A stretch of DNA of 64,000 bases from Glaesserella sp041814905 (GTDB taxonomy: Bacteria > Pseudomonadota > Gammaproteobacteria > Enterobacterales > Pasteurellaceae): the NCBI RefSeq assembly GCF_041814905.1, contig NZ_JBGXYA010000053.1, positions 1 through 64,000 on the forward strand, written 5' to 3'. The notes below the pieces were generated by a model. The model saw only the letters and a program-made list of their open reading frames with translations. It ran no database searches and was not told the DNA's origin. Both the position numbers and the translations under genes were made by a program. Below, piece after piece: positions 16,877 to 25,140 of the stretch. Position 1 is the first letter of the stretch; each line of letters begins with the position of its first letter.

Positions 16877-17494
16877 ATGAGCAACGAACAGAATATAGAG
16901 ACAGTGGTGTTTGATTTAGGCGGTGTGTTGGTAGATTGGAATCCGCGCCACTTATACCGCAAAATTTTTACTGACGAAGCGGAAATGGAATATTTTCTAA
17001 CCCATATCTGTACGCAGGAATGGAACGAACATCAAGATCGCGGTCGACCGTGGGCAGAAGGTATCGCTTTGCTTTGCGCACAACATCCCGATTATGAAAC
17101 GCCAATTCGGGCGTATTACGAGCGTTGGCAGGAAATGCTCAACGGTGCGATTGAAGAAACCGTCAAAGTGCTGGAAGACTTACATCAACACGGTATCCGC
17201 CTATTGGCGTTGACTAATTGGTCTGGTGAAACCTTTCATTTTGCGGAGGAAAAATTTCCGTTCTTACACTTATTTGAAGGTATTTTGGTTTCCGGTAACG
17301 AAAATTTGATGAAGCCCGACCCTCGCATTTTCACCCTGCTAATCGAACGCTACAATCTTAATCCGCAACGCACCGTATTTGTAGACGACAGCCTGCGTAA
17401 TGTTGAAGCCGCTATTAACATGGGCATTCACGGGCTGCACTTTACCGGTGCGCGTCAGTTGGAAAAGGATCTGGCGGCATTAGGTGTGCGGTGA
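16877..17494 (+). CDS. HAD-superfamily hydrolase (subfamily IA)
   Basis: The 205 residues have HAD motif I as VVFDLGGVLVDWN (about 10-22; the second acidic position is Gly, as is common in the YihX-like group), motif II in LLALTNWSGE, the Lys of motif III in KPDPRIF and motif IV VFVDDSLRNVEAA. The family removes phosphate from small sugar phosphates. The ATG at 16877 is chosen over 16844 because AAGG lies upstream and the alternative N-terminus is unconserved-looking. Specific substrate unknown. Confidence 0.82.
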   Translation: MSNEQNIETVVFDLGGVLVDWNPRHLYRKIFTDEAEMEYFLTHICTQEWNEHQDRGRPWAEGIALLCAQHPDYETPIRAYYERWQEMLNGAIEETVKVLEDLHQHGIRLLALTNWSGETFHFAEEKFPFLHLFEGILVSGNENLMKPDPRIFTLLIERYNLNPQRTVFVDDSLRNVEAAINMGIHGLHFTGARQLEKDLAALGVR

Positions 17495-17537
17495 TCAAAT
17501 CGGGGAAATATTGGGATTTCTTAGGTAATCGGTATTA

Positions 17538-17547
17538 ACAAGCGGTC
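17538..17547 (+). repeat. Uptake signal upstream of the CDF gene
   Basis: ACAAGCGGTC with CGTTTTTTGCAAAAA flank; it ends 18 bases before the MerR-type promoter. Confidence 0.8.
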
Positions 17548-17565
17548 CGTTTTTTGCAAAAATGC

Positions 17566-17596
17566 TTGAGCCTGTAATTACTACAGGGTTTATAGT
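17566..17596 (+). promoter_or_regulatory. MerR-type promoter with 19-bp spacer
   Basis: TTGAGC (17566-17571) and TATAGT (17591-17596) are separated by 19 bases, the over-long spacer characteristic of MerR-family promoters. The spacer holds the dyad CCTGTA-ATTAC-TACAGG (17571-17587). It lies 58 bases before the start of a cation exporter. A metal-sensing ZntR- or CueR-like activator probably acts here; no merR-type gene is in this window. Confidence 0.8.
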
Positions 17597-17654
17597 GTCC
17601 ACCATCAATTCACAATCGTCGATAAGATTCATTTTGCGTCGAATAAGGAGATTT

Positions 17655-18347
17655 ATGGAGATTCAAGAAGTGAAAGCCAAGCAGGTAAGCGAACAGGAGC
17701 ATACTCATTCAGAACACTCCCATACGGAGCATAGCCATTCGCACATGCCGAAAAATAAAACAATTTTGGGTATTAGTCTTGCGATTATCAGCAGTTATAT
17801 GGTGATAGAGTTTATTGGCGGATACTTGTTTAACAGCTTAACGTTAATGGCGGATGCGGGTCATATGGCAAATGACAGCTTATCGCTCCTTCTTGCATTA
17901 GTTGCATTGTTTCTCAGCAGTAAAGCACAAAAGCGATTTGCATTACTTAACGGCGCCTCGCTTGTGATTGTGGCGGGAATGATTGTAATTGAGGCTTTTG
18001 AACGTTGGCGGGAACCTTCGGAAATCGTCGCGGTGCCAATGATTATCGTGGCAACTATCGGCTTATTGGTGAATATATTAGTCGCGCGGATTATGCTTAA
18101 AAGTGATCAGGATAACCTCAATATCAAAGCAGCATATCTTCACGTGATGGCTGATTTATTCGGTTCCGTGGTAGCGATTATTGCCGGTTTCGGCGTGTTG
18201 TTATTCGACTGGCAATGGATAGATATCGTGGCAAGCGTGATGTTAAGTTTGTTGGTATTACGTAGCGGCTTATCCATCGTCAAGCAAGCGGTTGTGGCAT
18301 TACGTAATAATAGTGATCAATTGAACTCGACAGTGCATAATCATTGA
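17655..18347 (+). CDS. Cation diffusion facilitator, short form without cytoplasmic C-terminal domain
   Basis: The 230-residue protein starts with a His-rich cytoplasmic stretch (HTHSEHSHTEHSHSH at about 17-31) and has six membrane segments. MADAGHMANDS (about 69-79, helix II) and HVMADLFGS (about 157-165, helix V) carry the transport-site His and Asp residues. CDF proteins usually add about 80-90 residues after helix VI to form a metal-regulated dimer domain; this protein stops soon after helix VI with a short NH-rich tail. The ATG at 17655 has AAGGAG seven bases upstream. Zinc export is likely; cobalt, cadmium or nickel are possible. Confidence 0.87.
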   Translation: MEIQEVKAKQVSEQEHTHSEHSHTEHSHSHMPKNKTILGISLAIISSYMVIEFIGGYLFNSLTLMADAGHMANDSLSLLLALVALFLSSKAQKRFALLNGASLVIVAGMIVIEAFERWREPSEIVAVPMIIVATIGLLVNILVARIMLKSDQDNLNIKAAYLHVMADLFGSVVAIIAGFGVLLFDWQWIDIVASVMLSLLVLRSGLSIVKQAVVALRNNSDQLNSTVHNH

Positions 18348-18363
18348 GCGGACGAACATCATA

Positions 18364-18390
18364 AAACGACCGTATAAACGGTCGTTTTTT
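18364..18390 (+). terminator. Terminator after the CDF gene
   Basis: AAACGACCG, a six-base loop and CGGTCGTTT followed by TTT form a strong intrinsic terminator 16 bases beyond the stop. Confidence 0.88.
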
Positions 18391-18423
18391 AACTATCCAC
18401 AGAGGTGTCGGAGGATATCCGTC

Positions 18424-19104
18424 TTATTCCGCCGCAACAGTAAAATGTTGATGTAAATGTGCTTTCTTCTCTGCATCATCGACAATCGCAATGGCTAAAT
18501 CCGTAACGCTAATGCCCGCCGGAATATCACCGTTCATCAGTAAGTAGTTGTTACCTAAACGATATTTCCCTGTACGCTGTTCGCTATAACCTGCATCCGC
18601 ACCCAATAATGCCGGAGGCGAAATAAACGACCAATTCACATCATTACGTGCTTTTAAGTCCGCTAATAAGTTACGTACTGCATTTGCTCCGTCAAAAATC
18701 TCCGACGGGAAATTCGGAGTGTCGATTAACTGTACGCCTTCCGCGACATATAAACTCCCTGCTCCGCCGACGACTAACAAATAAGGTACCTTCGCGGTTT
18801 TTGCCGCCTCGACGATATTGGCTAAACCGGTTTTGTTATCTTGAGCAAGGTTTGGATTTGTCCAGCCGGCATTAAATGCGCTGATAACCGCATCAAAGCC
18901 GGTTAATTGTTCGGCAAAATTTGTAGAATTTACGTCAAAAGAGACCGCTTGCACCTTGTCTGATTTAACGACTTTATCGATGTTACGTGCAAAAGCGGTG
19001 ACTTGATGCCCGCGATTGGCTAATTCTGCGACCACGGCTTGACCAACATAACCTGTTGCACCGATTACTGCGATTTTTTGTGTTTGGTTGAGGGTTGTCA
19101 TCAT
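18424..19104 (-). CDS. NAD(P)-binding SDR/NmrA-like protein
   Basis: The 226-residue protein begins with a Rossmann dinucleotide site, IAVIGATGYVGQAVVAELAN at about residues 10-29, and resembles atypical short-chain dehydrogenases (YwnB/NmrA-like, NAD(P)H-binding). It includes LLVVGGAGSLYVA in the middle. No Tyr-x3-Lys catalytic pair is obvious, so it may act as a redox sensor or reductase. The start at the ATGATG at 19104 is chosen for its spacing to AGAGAATGA. It is divergent from a LysR regulator, which probably controls it. Confidence 0.82.
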   Translation of the reverse strand: MMTTLNQTQKIAVIGATGYVGQAVVAELANRGHQVTAFARNIDKVVKSDKVQAVSFDVNSTNFAEQLTGFDAVISAFNAGWTNPNLAQDNKTGLANIVEAAKTAKVPYLLVVGGAGSLYVAEGVQLIDTPNFPSEIFDGANAVRNLLADLKARNDVNWSFISPPALLGADAGYSEQRTGKYRLGNNYLLMNGDIPAGISVTDLAIAIVDDAEKKAHLHQHFTVAAE

Positions 19105-19212
19105 TTCATTCTCTGTTTGTTGAAGATGCGGAAAGTATAACTGGATTTTTAATGAAAAATTAGTGCACAATCAACTAAATCATTATTAGCTAAAAGGAAA
19201 CAATCTCAAATT

Positions 19213-20100
19213 ATGAATTCATCGGACTTTGGACAGCTGCTGATTTTCCATAGTATCGCGCAGGAAAATTCGATTAGCGGCGCGGCGAAAAAGCTTAATA
19301 TTGCCGTGCCTTCCGTGAGTAAATCATTAAAAAATTTGGAGAAAAAGATCGGGGTACCGCTGTTTTTGCGTAGTACGCGTCGGATACAATTAACCGAAAC
19401 CGGTTTGAAATTATGGCAAGAGACCCAATTGCCGATGGAACAGCTGAAACAGATTTGGCAAACGCTGGACGAACAGTATCACGAGCCGAACGGGACGGTG
19501 CGAATTACGCTGTCTCAAGTCCACTTTGATCTGATTTTCAAACCGGTTTATGCAGAATTTTGTCGCCGTTATCCTGAAATTGTGTTGGAGTTTTCCATTA
19601 ACAATGCAAAGGTTGATCTGCTTGCGGAAAACTTTGATCTCGGTGTGCGTTTGGGACATAGTTTAAGTGAAAACGTCGTGGCGAAGCGGATTTATCCACC
19701 GATGCGGCAAGGCTTATATGTGTCGCAACAATATGCCGAACAGCATGGTATTCCGCACTCGATTAAGGAATTGGCACAACATCGGCTGATTAGTTTGCGT
19801 TTTATCAGTAGCGGTAAAATCGAGCCGCTATTTTTAAGGGTCAACGGCGAAAATCAGCTCATTCCTTTTGATAACACCTTGATTTTTAATGATACGTCAA
19901 TGCTCATTGATGCCGTTTCACAAGGCATGGGGATTGGTAGAATCTTTGAGCCGCTCGTACCGAAACAAGGTTTCGTTCCTGTTTTAGCGCAACATTGGCT
20001 CACGTTTCCTGAAAGCTATATTTATTATCCGCCGATGCAACACAAGCCGAAAAAAGTACAGCTGCTGTTGGATTTTTTGGCGGAAAAACAGACGTTGTAA
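19213..20100 (+). CDS. LysR family transcriptional regulator
   Basis: The 295 residues have the N-terminal winged helix-turn-helix (QENSISGAAKKLNIAVPSVS, about 17-36) and the type 2 periplasmic-binding-like effector domain. The sequence is closest to the CrgA/DsdC-like group that governs nearby oxidoreductases. It is divergent, with a 108-bp intergenic gap, from the SDR-like gene at 18424-19104, the usual layout for a LysR regulator and its target. Effector unknown. Confidence 0.9.
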   Translation: MNSSDFGQLLIFHSIAQENSISGAAKKLNIAVPSVSKSLKNLEKKIGVPLFLRSTRRIQLTETGLKLWQETQLPMEQLKQIWQTLDEQYHEPNGTVRITLSQVHFDLIFKPVYAEFCRRYPEIVLEFSINNAKVDLLAENFDLGVRLGHSLSENVVAKRIYPPMRQGLYVSQQYAEQHGIPHSIKELAQHRLISLRFISSGKIEPLFLRVNGENQLIPFDNTLIFNDTSMLIDAVSQGMGIGRIFEPLVPKQGFVPVLAQHWLTFPESYIYYPPMQHKPKKVQLLLDFLAEKQTL

Positions 20101-20107
20101 ACACGAT

Positions 20108-20164
20108 ACAAGCGGTCGGTTTGAGCGAAAAATTTGCAAAATTCCCACCAAAACCGACCGCTTG
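20108..20164. terminator. Facing uptake-signal hairpin between convergent genes
   Basis: CAAGCGGTCGGTTT (20109-20122) pairs with AAACCGACCGCTTG (20151-20164, one base inserted), with TTTGCAAA in the loop. It lies between the LysR gene and the end of the convergent coiled-coil gene and probably terminates both. Confidence 0.7.
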
Positions 20165-20192
20165 ATCGTAATTATCGACGAGATTTTTTCGA

Positions 20193-20741
20193 TTAAGTTT
20201 TGAGTTTCACTGCGCAATTTTCCAATTGATTTGCCAGTATTAACTTCGCTTTTTGTAATTTATCGCCGAATTTTGCATTGAACGCATCAACCCATTTTTG
20301 GCGGTATTTTGCCGTTTTGCAGCTTTTGCCTGTCAGCATCGTTTTGGCTTCCAGTAATGCGTCTTGCGTTTCTTGCTGCGCCGTCAGCACTTTCGTTTTT
20401 AATGCATTTAACTGTACATTGACAGTTTCCTGCAGCCTGTGTTGGAACGTTTCACTGCGTTTTTCAATATCTTCACCGTCTTGTTCGATCATTTGCTCAA
20501 AGTCCGCCACTTCATGACGTAAATCGATCGGTTGATCGAGGCTGTCCAACAATGTTTGATGGTTGTTGAGTCGGTTGTCTATTGTCGCCTTCGCATTATT
20601 CAGTTGAGCGGAGAACAGCTGCGCTTCCGCTATTTTTTGAGTGAACTCCGCTTTCAGTTGTTGGGTCTTCAGCTGTGCCGTTTGCGTGAGTTCTTCCACT
20701 CGGGCTTCGATATTTTGCATGATTTGTTGTTTTTCCATCAT
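20193..20741 (-). CDS. Coiled-coil protein of unknown function
   Basis: The 182 residues are rich in Gln, Lys, Glu and Ala with heptad-like spacing almost throughout (for example EARVEELTQTAQLKTQQLKA and LQETVNVQLNALKTKVLTAQ). The C-terminal third (KWVDAFNAKFGDKLQKAKLI) is more globular and contains two Cys. There is no signal peptide or membrane segment, so it is cytosolic. The start at 20741 (tandem ATGATG) follows AAGGAAAAC. I do not recognise the family. It sits between two LysR genes and is transcribed alone. Confidence 0.75.
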   Translation of the reverse strand: MMEKQQIMQNIEARVEELTQTAQLKTQQLKAEFTQKIAEAQLFSAQLNNAKATIDNRLNNHQTLLDSLDQPIDLRHEVADFEQMIEQDGEDIEKRSETFQHRLQETVNVQLNALKTKVLTAQQETQDALLEAKTMLTGKSCKTAKYRQKWVDAFNAKFGDKLQKAKLILANQLENCAVKLKT

Positions 20742-20784
20742 TGTTTTCCTTCTTAGTTGTTTCATCAAAATGATTTTGTTGAAT

Positions 20785-20806
20785 AACGAAAAGTGTCCTT
20801 TTCGTT
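20785..20806. repeat. Nine-base-pair hairpin upstream of the coiled-coil gene
   Basis: AACGAAAAG and CTTTTCGTT flank a TGTC loop. The half AACGAAAAGTG recurs at about 20932-20942. It has no T tract on either strand, so it may be an operator or a structured leader of the minus-strand gene. The rest of 20807-21027 shows only short palindromes, such as AATAGT-TG-ACTATT at 20854-20867. Confidence 0.45.
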
Positions 20807-21027
20807 GAAGGTATTACATCTTATAGATCTTAAGAAAAACTTAACCGAACCATAATAGTTGACTATTTGTGAGGTTGGATGAGCGCGCCCTTTATTAATG
20901 ATAAATTTCACGTTAAGCTTGTTAAAAAGTGAACGAAAAGTGTTCATATAAATCTTTTATGTAACAAAAAACAGCATTCACTGTTAATATGATGTTATTT
21001 CAAGGGAATGAAAAATAAGGAAAACTA

Positions 21028-21909
21028 ATGAAATTGCTAGATGATATGGCATTATTTGTTGAGGTCGTAAAAGCACAGAGTTTCACGCGTGCTTCTGCAT
21101 TTTTGGACATACCGAAATCTACGTTATCGGTTCGTATCAGTAAGTTAGAAAAACTGCTTGGTTTACGTTTACTTAACCGAACTACGCGTAAAATCGATTT
21201 AACGGAAGCCGGCGCGCGTTATTACGAGCGTGCGGTTCGTATTGTGGATGAGGCAAAGCTTATTCATCAACAGTTAAACGATGTCTATCAAGAGCCTACG
21301 GGCTTGTTAAAAGTCACCTTACCGGCGGATTTGGCAAACCTGTTTGTAGCGCCTGTGCTACGTGAATTCTGCGATAAATATCCTAAAATTGAACTCGATT
21401 TAGATATCGCATGGCGCAGTACCGATCTCTACCATCACTCTTTCGATTTAGCCATTGACTTGGATAAACCTGCAAGCTCGGATTTATCCGTCTGCCCGTT
21501 GGCAAATATCCAAGGCGGAATTTATGCCTCAGACGATTATCTCCAACAATTCGGCTCGCCCAAAAATATCAACGAGTTGAAAAAACACCGCTGTTTACCG
21601 TGCCGGCAACATGAATGGCATTTAATTAACCAGGAGCAAGAGAAAATTATCCCTGTACATGGGCATTTAGGTTCCAACAGTTTAACGGTGACCCAACGTT
21701 TAGCCAGTGAAGGACTGGGCTTAGCATTATTACCGGATTTGGCGGCGAAACTGACCGGCAAAGAGATGTTGAAACGCATTCTGCCGGAATGGCAAAGTAA
21801 AGCGATTTCCGTTTATGCTATTACGCCGACCAAATTGCTCCCGGCAAAAATCCAAGTTTTTATCGCATTTTTGAAAGAAAAATTGGAACAGTTGGCGAAT
21901 AAGCGGTAA
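21028..21909 (+). CDS. LysR family transcriptional regulator
   Basis: The 293-residue protein has the winged helix-turn-helix AQSFTRASAFLDIPKSTLSV (about 16-35) and a CrgA-like effector domain. It is followed 40 bases later by a GNAT gene on the same strand, so the two may be cotranscribed. The target is unknown. It is not closely similar in text to the LysR at 19213, so the pair is not a recent duplication. Confidence 0.9.
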   Translation: MKLLDDMALFVEVVKAQSFTRASAFLDIPKSTLSVRISKLEKLLGLRLLNRTTRKIDLTEAGARYYERAVRIVDEAKLIHQQLNDVYQEPTGLLKVTLPADLANLFVAPVLREFCDKYPKIELDLDIAWRSTDLYHHSFDLAIDLDKPASSDLSVCPLANIQGGIYASDDYLQQFGSPKNINELKKHRCLPCRQHEWHLINQEQEKIIPVHGHLGSNSLTVTQRLASEGLGLALLPDLAAKLTGKEMLKRILPEWQSKAISVYAITPTKLLPAKIQVFIAFLKEKLEQLANKR

Positions 21910-21948
21910 GATTTTTGTACTTTTTTGCCAAAATTCTGAGAGTGCATT

Positions 21949-22455
21949 ATGTCCGATTTTTATCTTCAACCGGCAGTTCAAGACGATTTAGCCGAAATCG
22001 TTGCCATCTACAACAGCACTGTTGCCAGCCGTCGGATTACCGCCGATTTAGCGCCGGTAACCGTGGAATCACGTCAGGCGTGGTTTGATGCGCATAAAGA
22101 GAACCGCCCGATTTATGTGTTGAAAAACAGCCAAAATGAAGTGATTGCTTGGGGAAGTTTCAGCGACTATTACAGTCGAGATGCTTATCGGATTTCAGCC
22201 GAAATCAGCGTTTATATCAAAAACGGTTATCGTGGAATGGGTATAGGAAATGTCCTCGTGAGTTATATGTTGGAAAAAGCGCCTTCTTTGGGAATTCAAA
22301 ATGTCATCGCGCTGATTTTTGCCCATAACGAACCCAGCATCAAGTTGTTCGGAAAACTGGGCTTCCGCCATTGGGGAACCTTGCCTGAAGTCTGCGATTT
22401 AGGCGGTTATTTAGCGGATGTGGTGATTTTAGGTAAGAAACTGAGTGAAGCCTAA
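21949..22455 (+). CDS. GNAT N-acetyltransferase (phosphinothricin acetyltransferase-like)
   Basis: The 168 residues carry the acetyl-CoA binding motif A, YRGMGIGNVLVSYMLEKA at about 96-113, and motif B, IFAHNEPSIKLFGKLGFRHWG at about 124-144. The N-terminal AVQDDLAEIVAIYNSTVASR resembles the Pat/Bar/YncA branch. Likely acetylates a small amine, for example an amino acid analogue. The start is supported by AGAGTGCATT upstream. Confidence 0.85.
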   Translation: MSDFYLQPAVQDDLAEIVAIYNSTVASRRITADLAPVTVESRQAWFDAHKENRPIYVLKNSQNEVIAWGSFSDYYSRDAYRISAEISVYIKNGYRGMGIGNVLVSYMLEKAPSLGIQNVIALIFAHNEPSIKLFGKLGFRHWGTLPEVCDLGGYLADVVILGKKLSEA

Positions 22456-22459
22456 GCCA

Positions 22460-22517
22460 ACAAGCGGTCGATTTCATCGGAAATTTTGCAAATTATCCGC
22501 TGAAACCGATCGCTTGT
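22460..22517. terminator. Facing uptake-signal hairpin after the GNAT gene
   Basis: ACAAGCGGTCG (22460-22470) and CGATCGCTTGT (22507-22517) pair with one mismatch, with ATTTTGCAAATT in the loop. It separates the GNAT gene from the convergent esterase. Confidence 0.65.
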
Positions 22518-22559
22518 TTGAAAGCGAACGGGCGCTCGCCCCTACATTCTGACAAAACT

Positions 22560-23378
22560 TTAACGCATTAAGGTAAAGCGTAAAAATTCGACAAAGTGAT
22601 CCGCCCAATGCATTTCATGATGGATTTCATTTGCCATAATTTTCAAGCGGATATGATCCAACGGATGCCCTGTACGTATGAGTGATTGATAGTAGCGCAA
22701 AGTACAGTCGATATAAGCTTGGTTCATATTGGAGATGAACATCGAATCAATATCGTCGCCTTCGTTGGTGCCGACTTGAATGAACACTTTACTGTCACGG
22801 TGGAGCGGGTGATGGTGCATAAAATGCAAAAAGTCACTTTCGTTAAACCACGAGGCTAATGAAAACACGCCCAAATGCCCGAACACTTCAGGGTAAGCTG
22901 CGCCCATATAAGCGGTGATAATGCCGCCCATCGAGCTGCCCGCAAGTAACGTATGTTCGCGCTGCGGCTTGGTGCGGTAGTGGTGGTCGATAAACGGTTT
23001 CACCGTTTCTACCACCCAGCGACCGTAATCCATGCCCTTTCCGCCGGCATTTTCCACATCCGGAGTTGAACCGGTATTCGTTTGCCACGGACCATATTCA
23101 TCCAATCGTTGAATGCCTGCGTTGTCGATTCCGACGACGATCACTTTCGGCAATTCCTGATGATTTTTGATGGTTGGAATAATTTTCCACGAATGCCCTG
23201 AATAAGATTCTTTGCTGTAAAAGACGTTTTGTCCGTCATGCATATAAACAACAGGATAGTTCGCCCAAGTTTCGTGATAGTAATCTTTGGGTAATAACAC
23301 GCGAATACGGCGATGATGATCAAAATAGGGTACGTAAAGGAAATGTTCTTCCATTCTCAAGTAATAATAATTGTGCAT
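22560..23378 (-). CDS. Esterase (Esterase D / Fes-like alpha-beta hydrolase)
   Basis: The 272-residue protein has the nucleophile elbow GSSMGG at about residues 146-151 (Ser 148), VVYMHDGQNVFYSKESYSG near 43-61 and a C-terminal HHEMHW that supplies the likely catalytic His. These place it in the putative esterase family PF00756, which includes enterochelin esterases, S-formylglutathione hydrolase and antigen-85-like proteins. No signal peptide, so cytosolic. Natural substrate not evident from the neighbours. Confidence 0.82.
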   Translation of the reverse strand: MHNYYYLRMEEHFLYVPYFDHHRRIRVLLPKDYYHETWANYPVVYMHDGQNVFYSKESYSGHSWKIIPTIKNHQELPKVIVVGIDNAGIQRLDEYGPWQTNTGSTPDVENAGGKGMDYGRWVVETVKPFIDHHYRTKPQREHTLLAGSSMGGIITAYMGAAYPEVFGHLGVFSLASWFNESDFLHFMHHHPLHRDSKVFIQVGTNEGDDIDSMFISNMNQAYIDCTLRYYQSLIRTGHPLDHIRLKIMANEIHHEMHWADHFVEFLRFTLMR

Positions 23379-23466
23379 TGCGATTCCTTTGTATAAAAAG
23401 CGCGTAAGGATAGCATAAACAGGGCGAATTTTATTTCGTCAATTTGCAAATTTAGCTTAAAATCTT

Positions 23467-23475
23467 ACCGCTTGT
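23467..23475 (-). repeat. Uptake signal core upstream of tldD
   Basis: ACAAGCGGT on the minus strand, 45 bases before the tldD ATG. Confidence 0.65.
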
Positions 23476-23519
23476 CATCGTAGGCGGTTTTTGTTCCTGC
23501 CATTGTTAGAGATAAATAA

Positions 23520-24965
23520 ATGTTAAATAAAGTTTCAGACAGCCTGCTTGGTGCAAGCGGGTTGCAATTAGCCGATCTAAGTCGTGTGTTAGATCATTTC
23601 TCCGCTCGCCAAATCGATTATGCGGATCTCTATTTTCAATTTAGCCAAGACGAAAGTTGGTCGTTGGAAGACAGTATTATCAAAGAAGGCGGTTTTTATA
23701 TTGATCGCGGTGTCGGTGTGCGTGCGGTATCGGGCGAAAAAACAGGGTTTGCCTATGCAGATCAGATTTCGCTGACTCAGCTTGAGCAGTGTGCCATGGC
23801 GGCTCGCAGTATTGTACAGGAAAACGGCCTACTGCCGATAAAGCCTTTTAAAGCAACCCGCGCGATCAAGCGTTATGCCTCCATTAATCCGCTCGACATG
23901 TTAAGCCGTGAGCAGAAAGTGGAATTGCTCCATTTGGTCGATAAAGTCGCGAGAGCGGAAGATCCGCGTGTAATTCAAGTGAATGCGAATTTGTCGGCGG
24001 TATATGAAGAGATGTTAGTTTCCGCCACGGACGGTACTCTGGCGGCAGATATTCGTCCGCTGGTACGGTTGTCAATATCCGTGTTGGTAGAACAGAACGG
24101 AAAGCGTGAACGAGGCAGTGCCGGTGCCGGCGGGCGTTTTGGCTTACAATGGTTCTTTGAGCCGAACCATACGGGCGATAGCCGTGCCGTTTATTTGGCA
24201 AAAGAAGCGGTTCGTCAAGCGATTGTAAATTTAGGCGCGATTGCCGCACCCGCCGGAGCAATGCCGATTGTATTGGGTGCAGGATGGCCGGGGATCTTAC
24301 TGCATGAAGCGGTCGGACACGGTTTGGAAGGTGATTTTAATCGCAAAGAATCATCTCTTTTTACCGGACGAATCGGTGAGCTGGTGACGTCACCGCTTTG
24401 TACCATTATTGATGACGGTACGGTTGCCGATGTCCGCGGTTCTATTACTGTGGATGATGAAGGTGTGCCGTCGCAACGTAATATATTGATCGAAAAAGGG
24501 ATTTTGAAAGGCTACATTCAAGATAAACTCAATGCTCGTTTAATGGGGGTTGCACCGACTGGGAACGGTCGCCGCGAATCTTATGCGCATTTGCCGATGC
24601 CGCGTATGACTAACACTTACTTAACGGAAGGCGAGCATGAATTTGATGAGATGATTGAATCGGTTAAATATGGTTTATACGCCCCGCATTTCAGTGGCGG
24701 TCAGGTTGATATTACCTCCGGTAAGTTTGTATTTTCTACCGCAGAAGCCTATTTAATCGAGAAAGGTAAAATCACCAAGCCGGTAACAGGAGCGACCTTG
24801 ATTGGTAGCGGTATAGAAGCGATGCAACAAGTTTCAATGGTAGGCAAAAAAATGGAGCTGGATCCGGGCATCGGAACTTGTGGCAAAGAAGGGCAAAGTG
24901 TACCCGTCGGCGTCGGGCAACCAACAGTGAAATTGGATAAGATTACCGTTGGAGGACGAGGCTAG
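23520..24965 (+). CDS. tldD: Metalloprotease TldD
   Basis: The 481 residues match the length of E. coli TldD. The zinc site HEAVGHGLEGD (HExxxH, about residues 262-272) and the C-terminal GTCGKEGQSVPVGVGQPT segment with its metal-binding Cys are present. TldD forms a heterodimer with PmbA (TldE) and degrades unfolded peptides; in some bacteria it processes microcins. tldE is not in this window. Single gene with a terminator-like hairpin downstream. Confidence 0.95.
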   Translation: MLNKVSDSLLGASGLQLADLSRVLDHFSARQIDYADLYFQFSQDESWSLEDSIIKEGGFYIDRGVGVRAVSGEKTGFAYADQISLTQLEQCAMAARSIVQENGLLPIKPFKATRAIKRYASINPLDMLSREQKVELLHLVDKVARAEDPRVIQVNANLSAVYEEMLVSATDGTLAADIRPLVRLSISVLVEQNGKRERGSAGAGGRFGLQWFFEPNHTGDSRAVYLAKEAVRQAIVNLGAIAAPAGAMPIVLGAGWPGILLHEAVGHGLEGDFNRKESSLFTGRIGELVTSPLCTIIDDGTVADVRGSITVDDEGVPSQRNILIEKGILKGYIQDKLNARLMGVAPTGNGRRESYAHLPMPRMTNTYLTEGEHEFDEMIESVKYGLYAPHFSGGQVDITSGKFVFSTAEAYLIEKGKITKPVTGATLIGSGIEAMQQVSMVGKKMELDPGIGTCGKEGQSVPVGVGQPTVKLDKITVGGRG

Positions 24966-24973
24966 TTTCTATA

Positions 24974-25007
24974 TATTCTCTGCTTTCACGTAAGCTAGCA
25001 GAGAATA
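24974..25007 (+). terminator. Hairpin after tldD
   Basis: ATTCTCTGC and GCAGAGAAT pair as nine bases around a 14-base loop that itself contains a short stem. There is only a weak T tract, so it may be a partial terminator or an mRNA end-protecting structure. Confidence 0.5.
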
Positions 25008-25081
25008 ACGAAATCACATAGAAATATTTAAGAAAAATAAAAACGGCAAGCCCGATTTTAGTAAATTTTTATCGGAATCTT

Positions 25082-25090
25082 ACCGCTTGT
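25082..25090 (-). repeat. Uptake signal core after tldD
   Basis: ACAAGCGGT on the minus strand, followed by AAGATTCCG, between tldD and the convergent secreted protein gene. Confidence 0.65.
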
Positions 25091-25140
25091 AAATAATATT
25101 GAAACGTTAAAATTATTTTGAAAATAATTTGATTAGATGG

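Noticed and set aside
20765..20947. 60-codon minus-strand frame upstream of the coiled-coil gene
   Set aside because: It spans a hairpin and palindromes, lacks a ribosome site and shows no protein-like composition.
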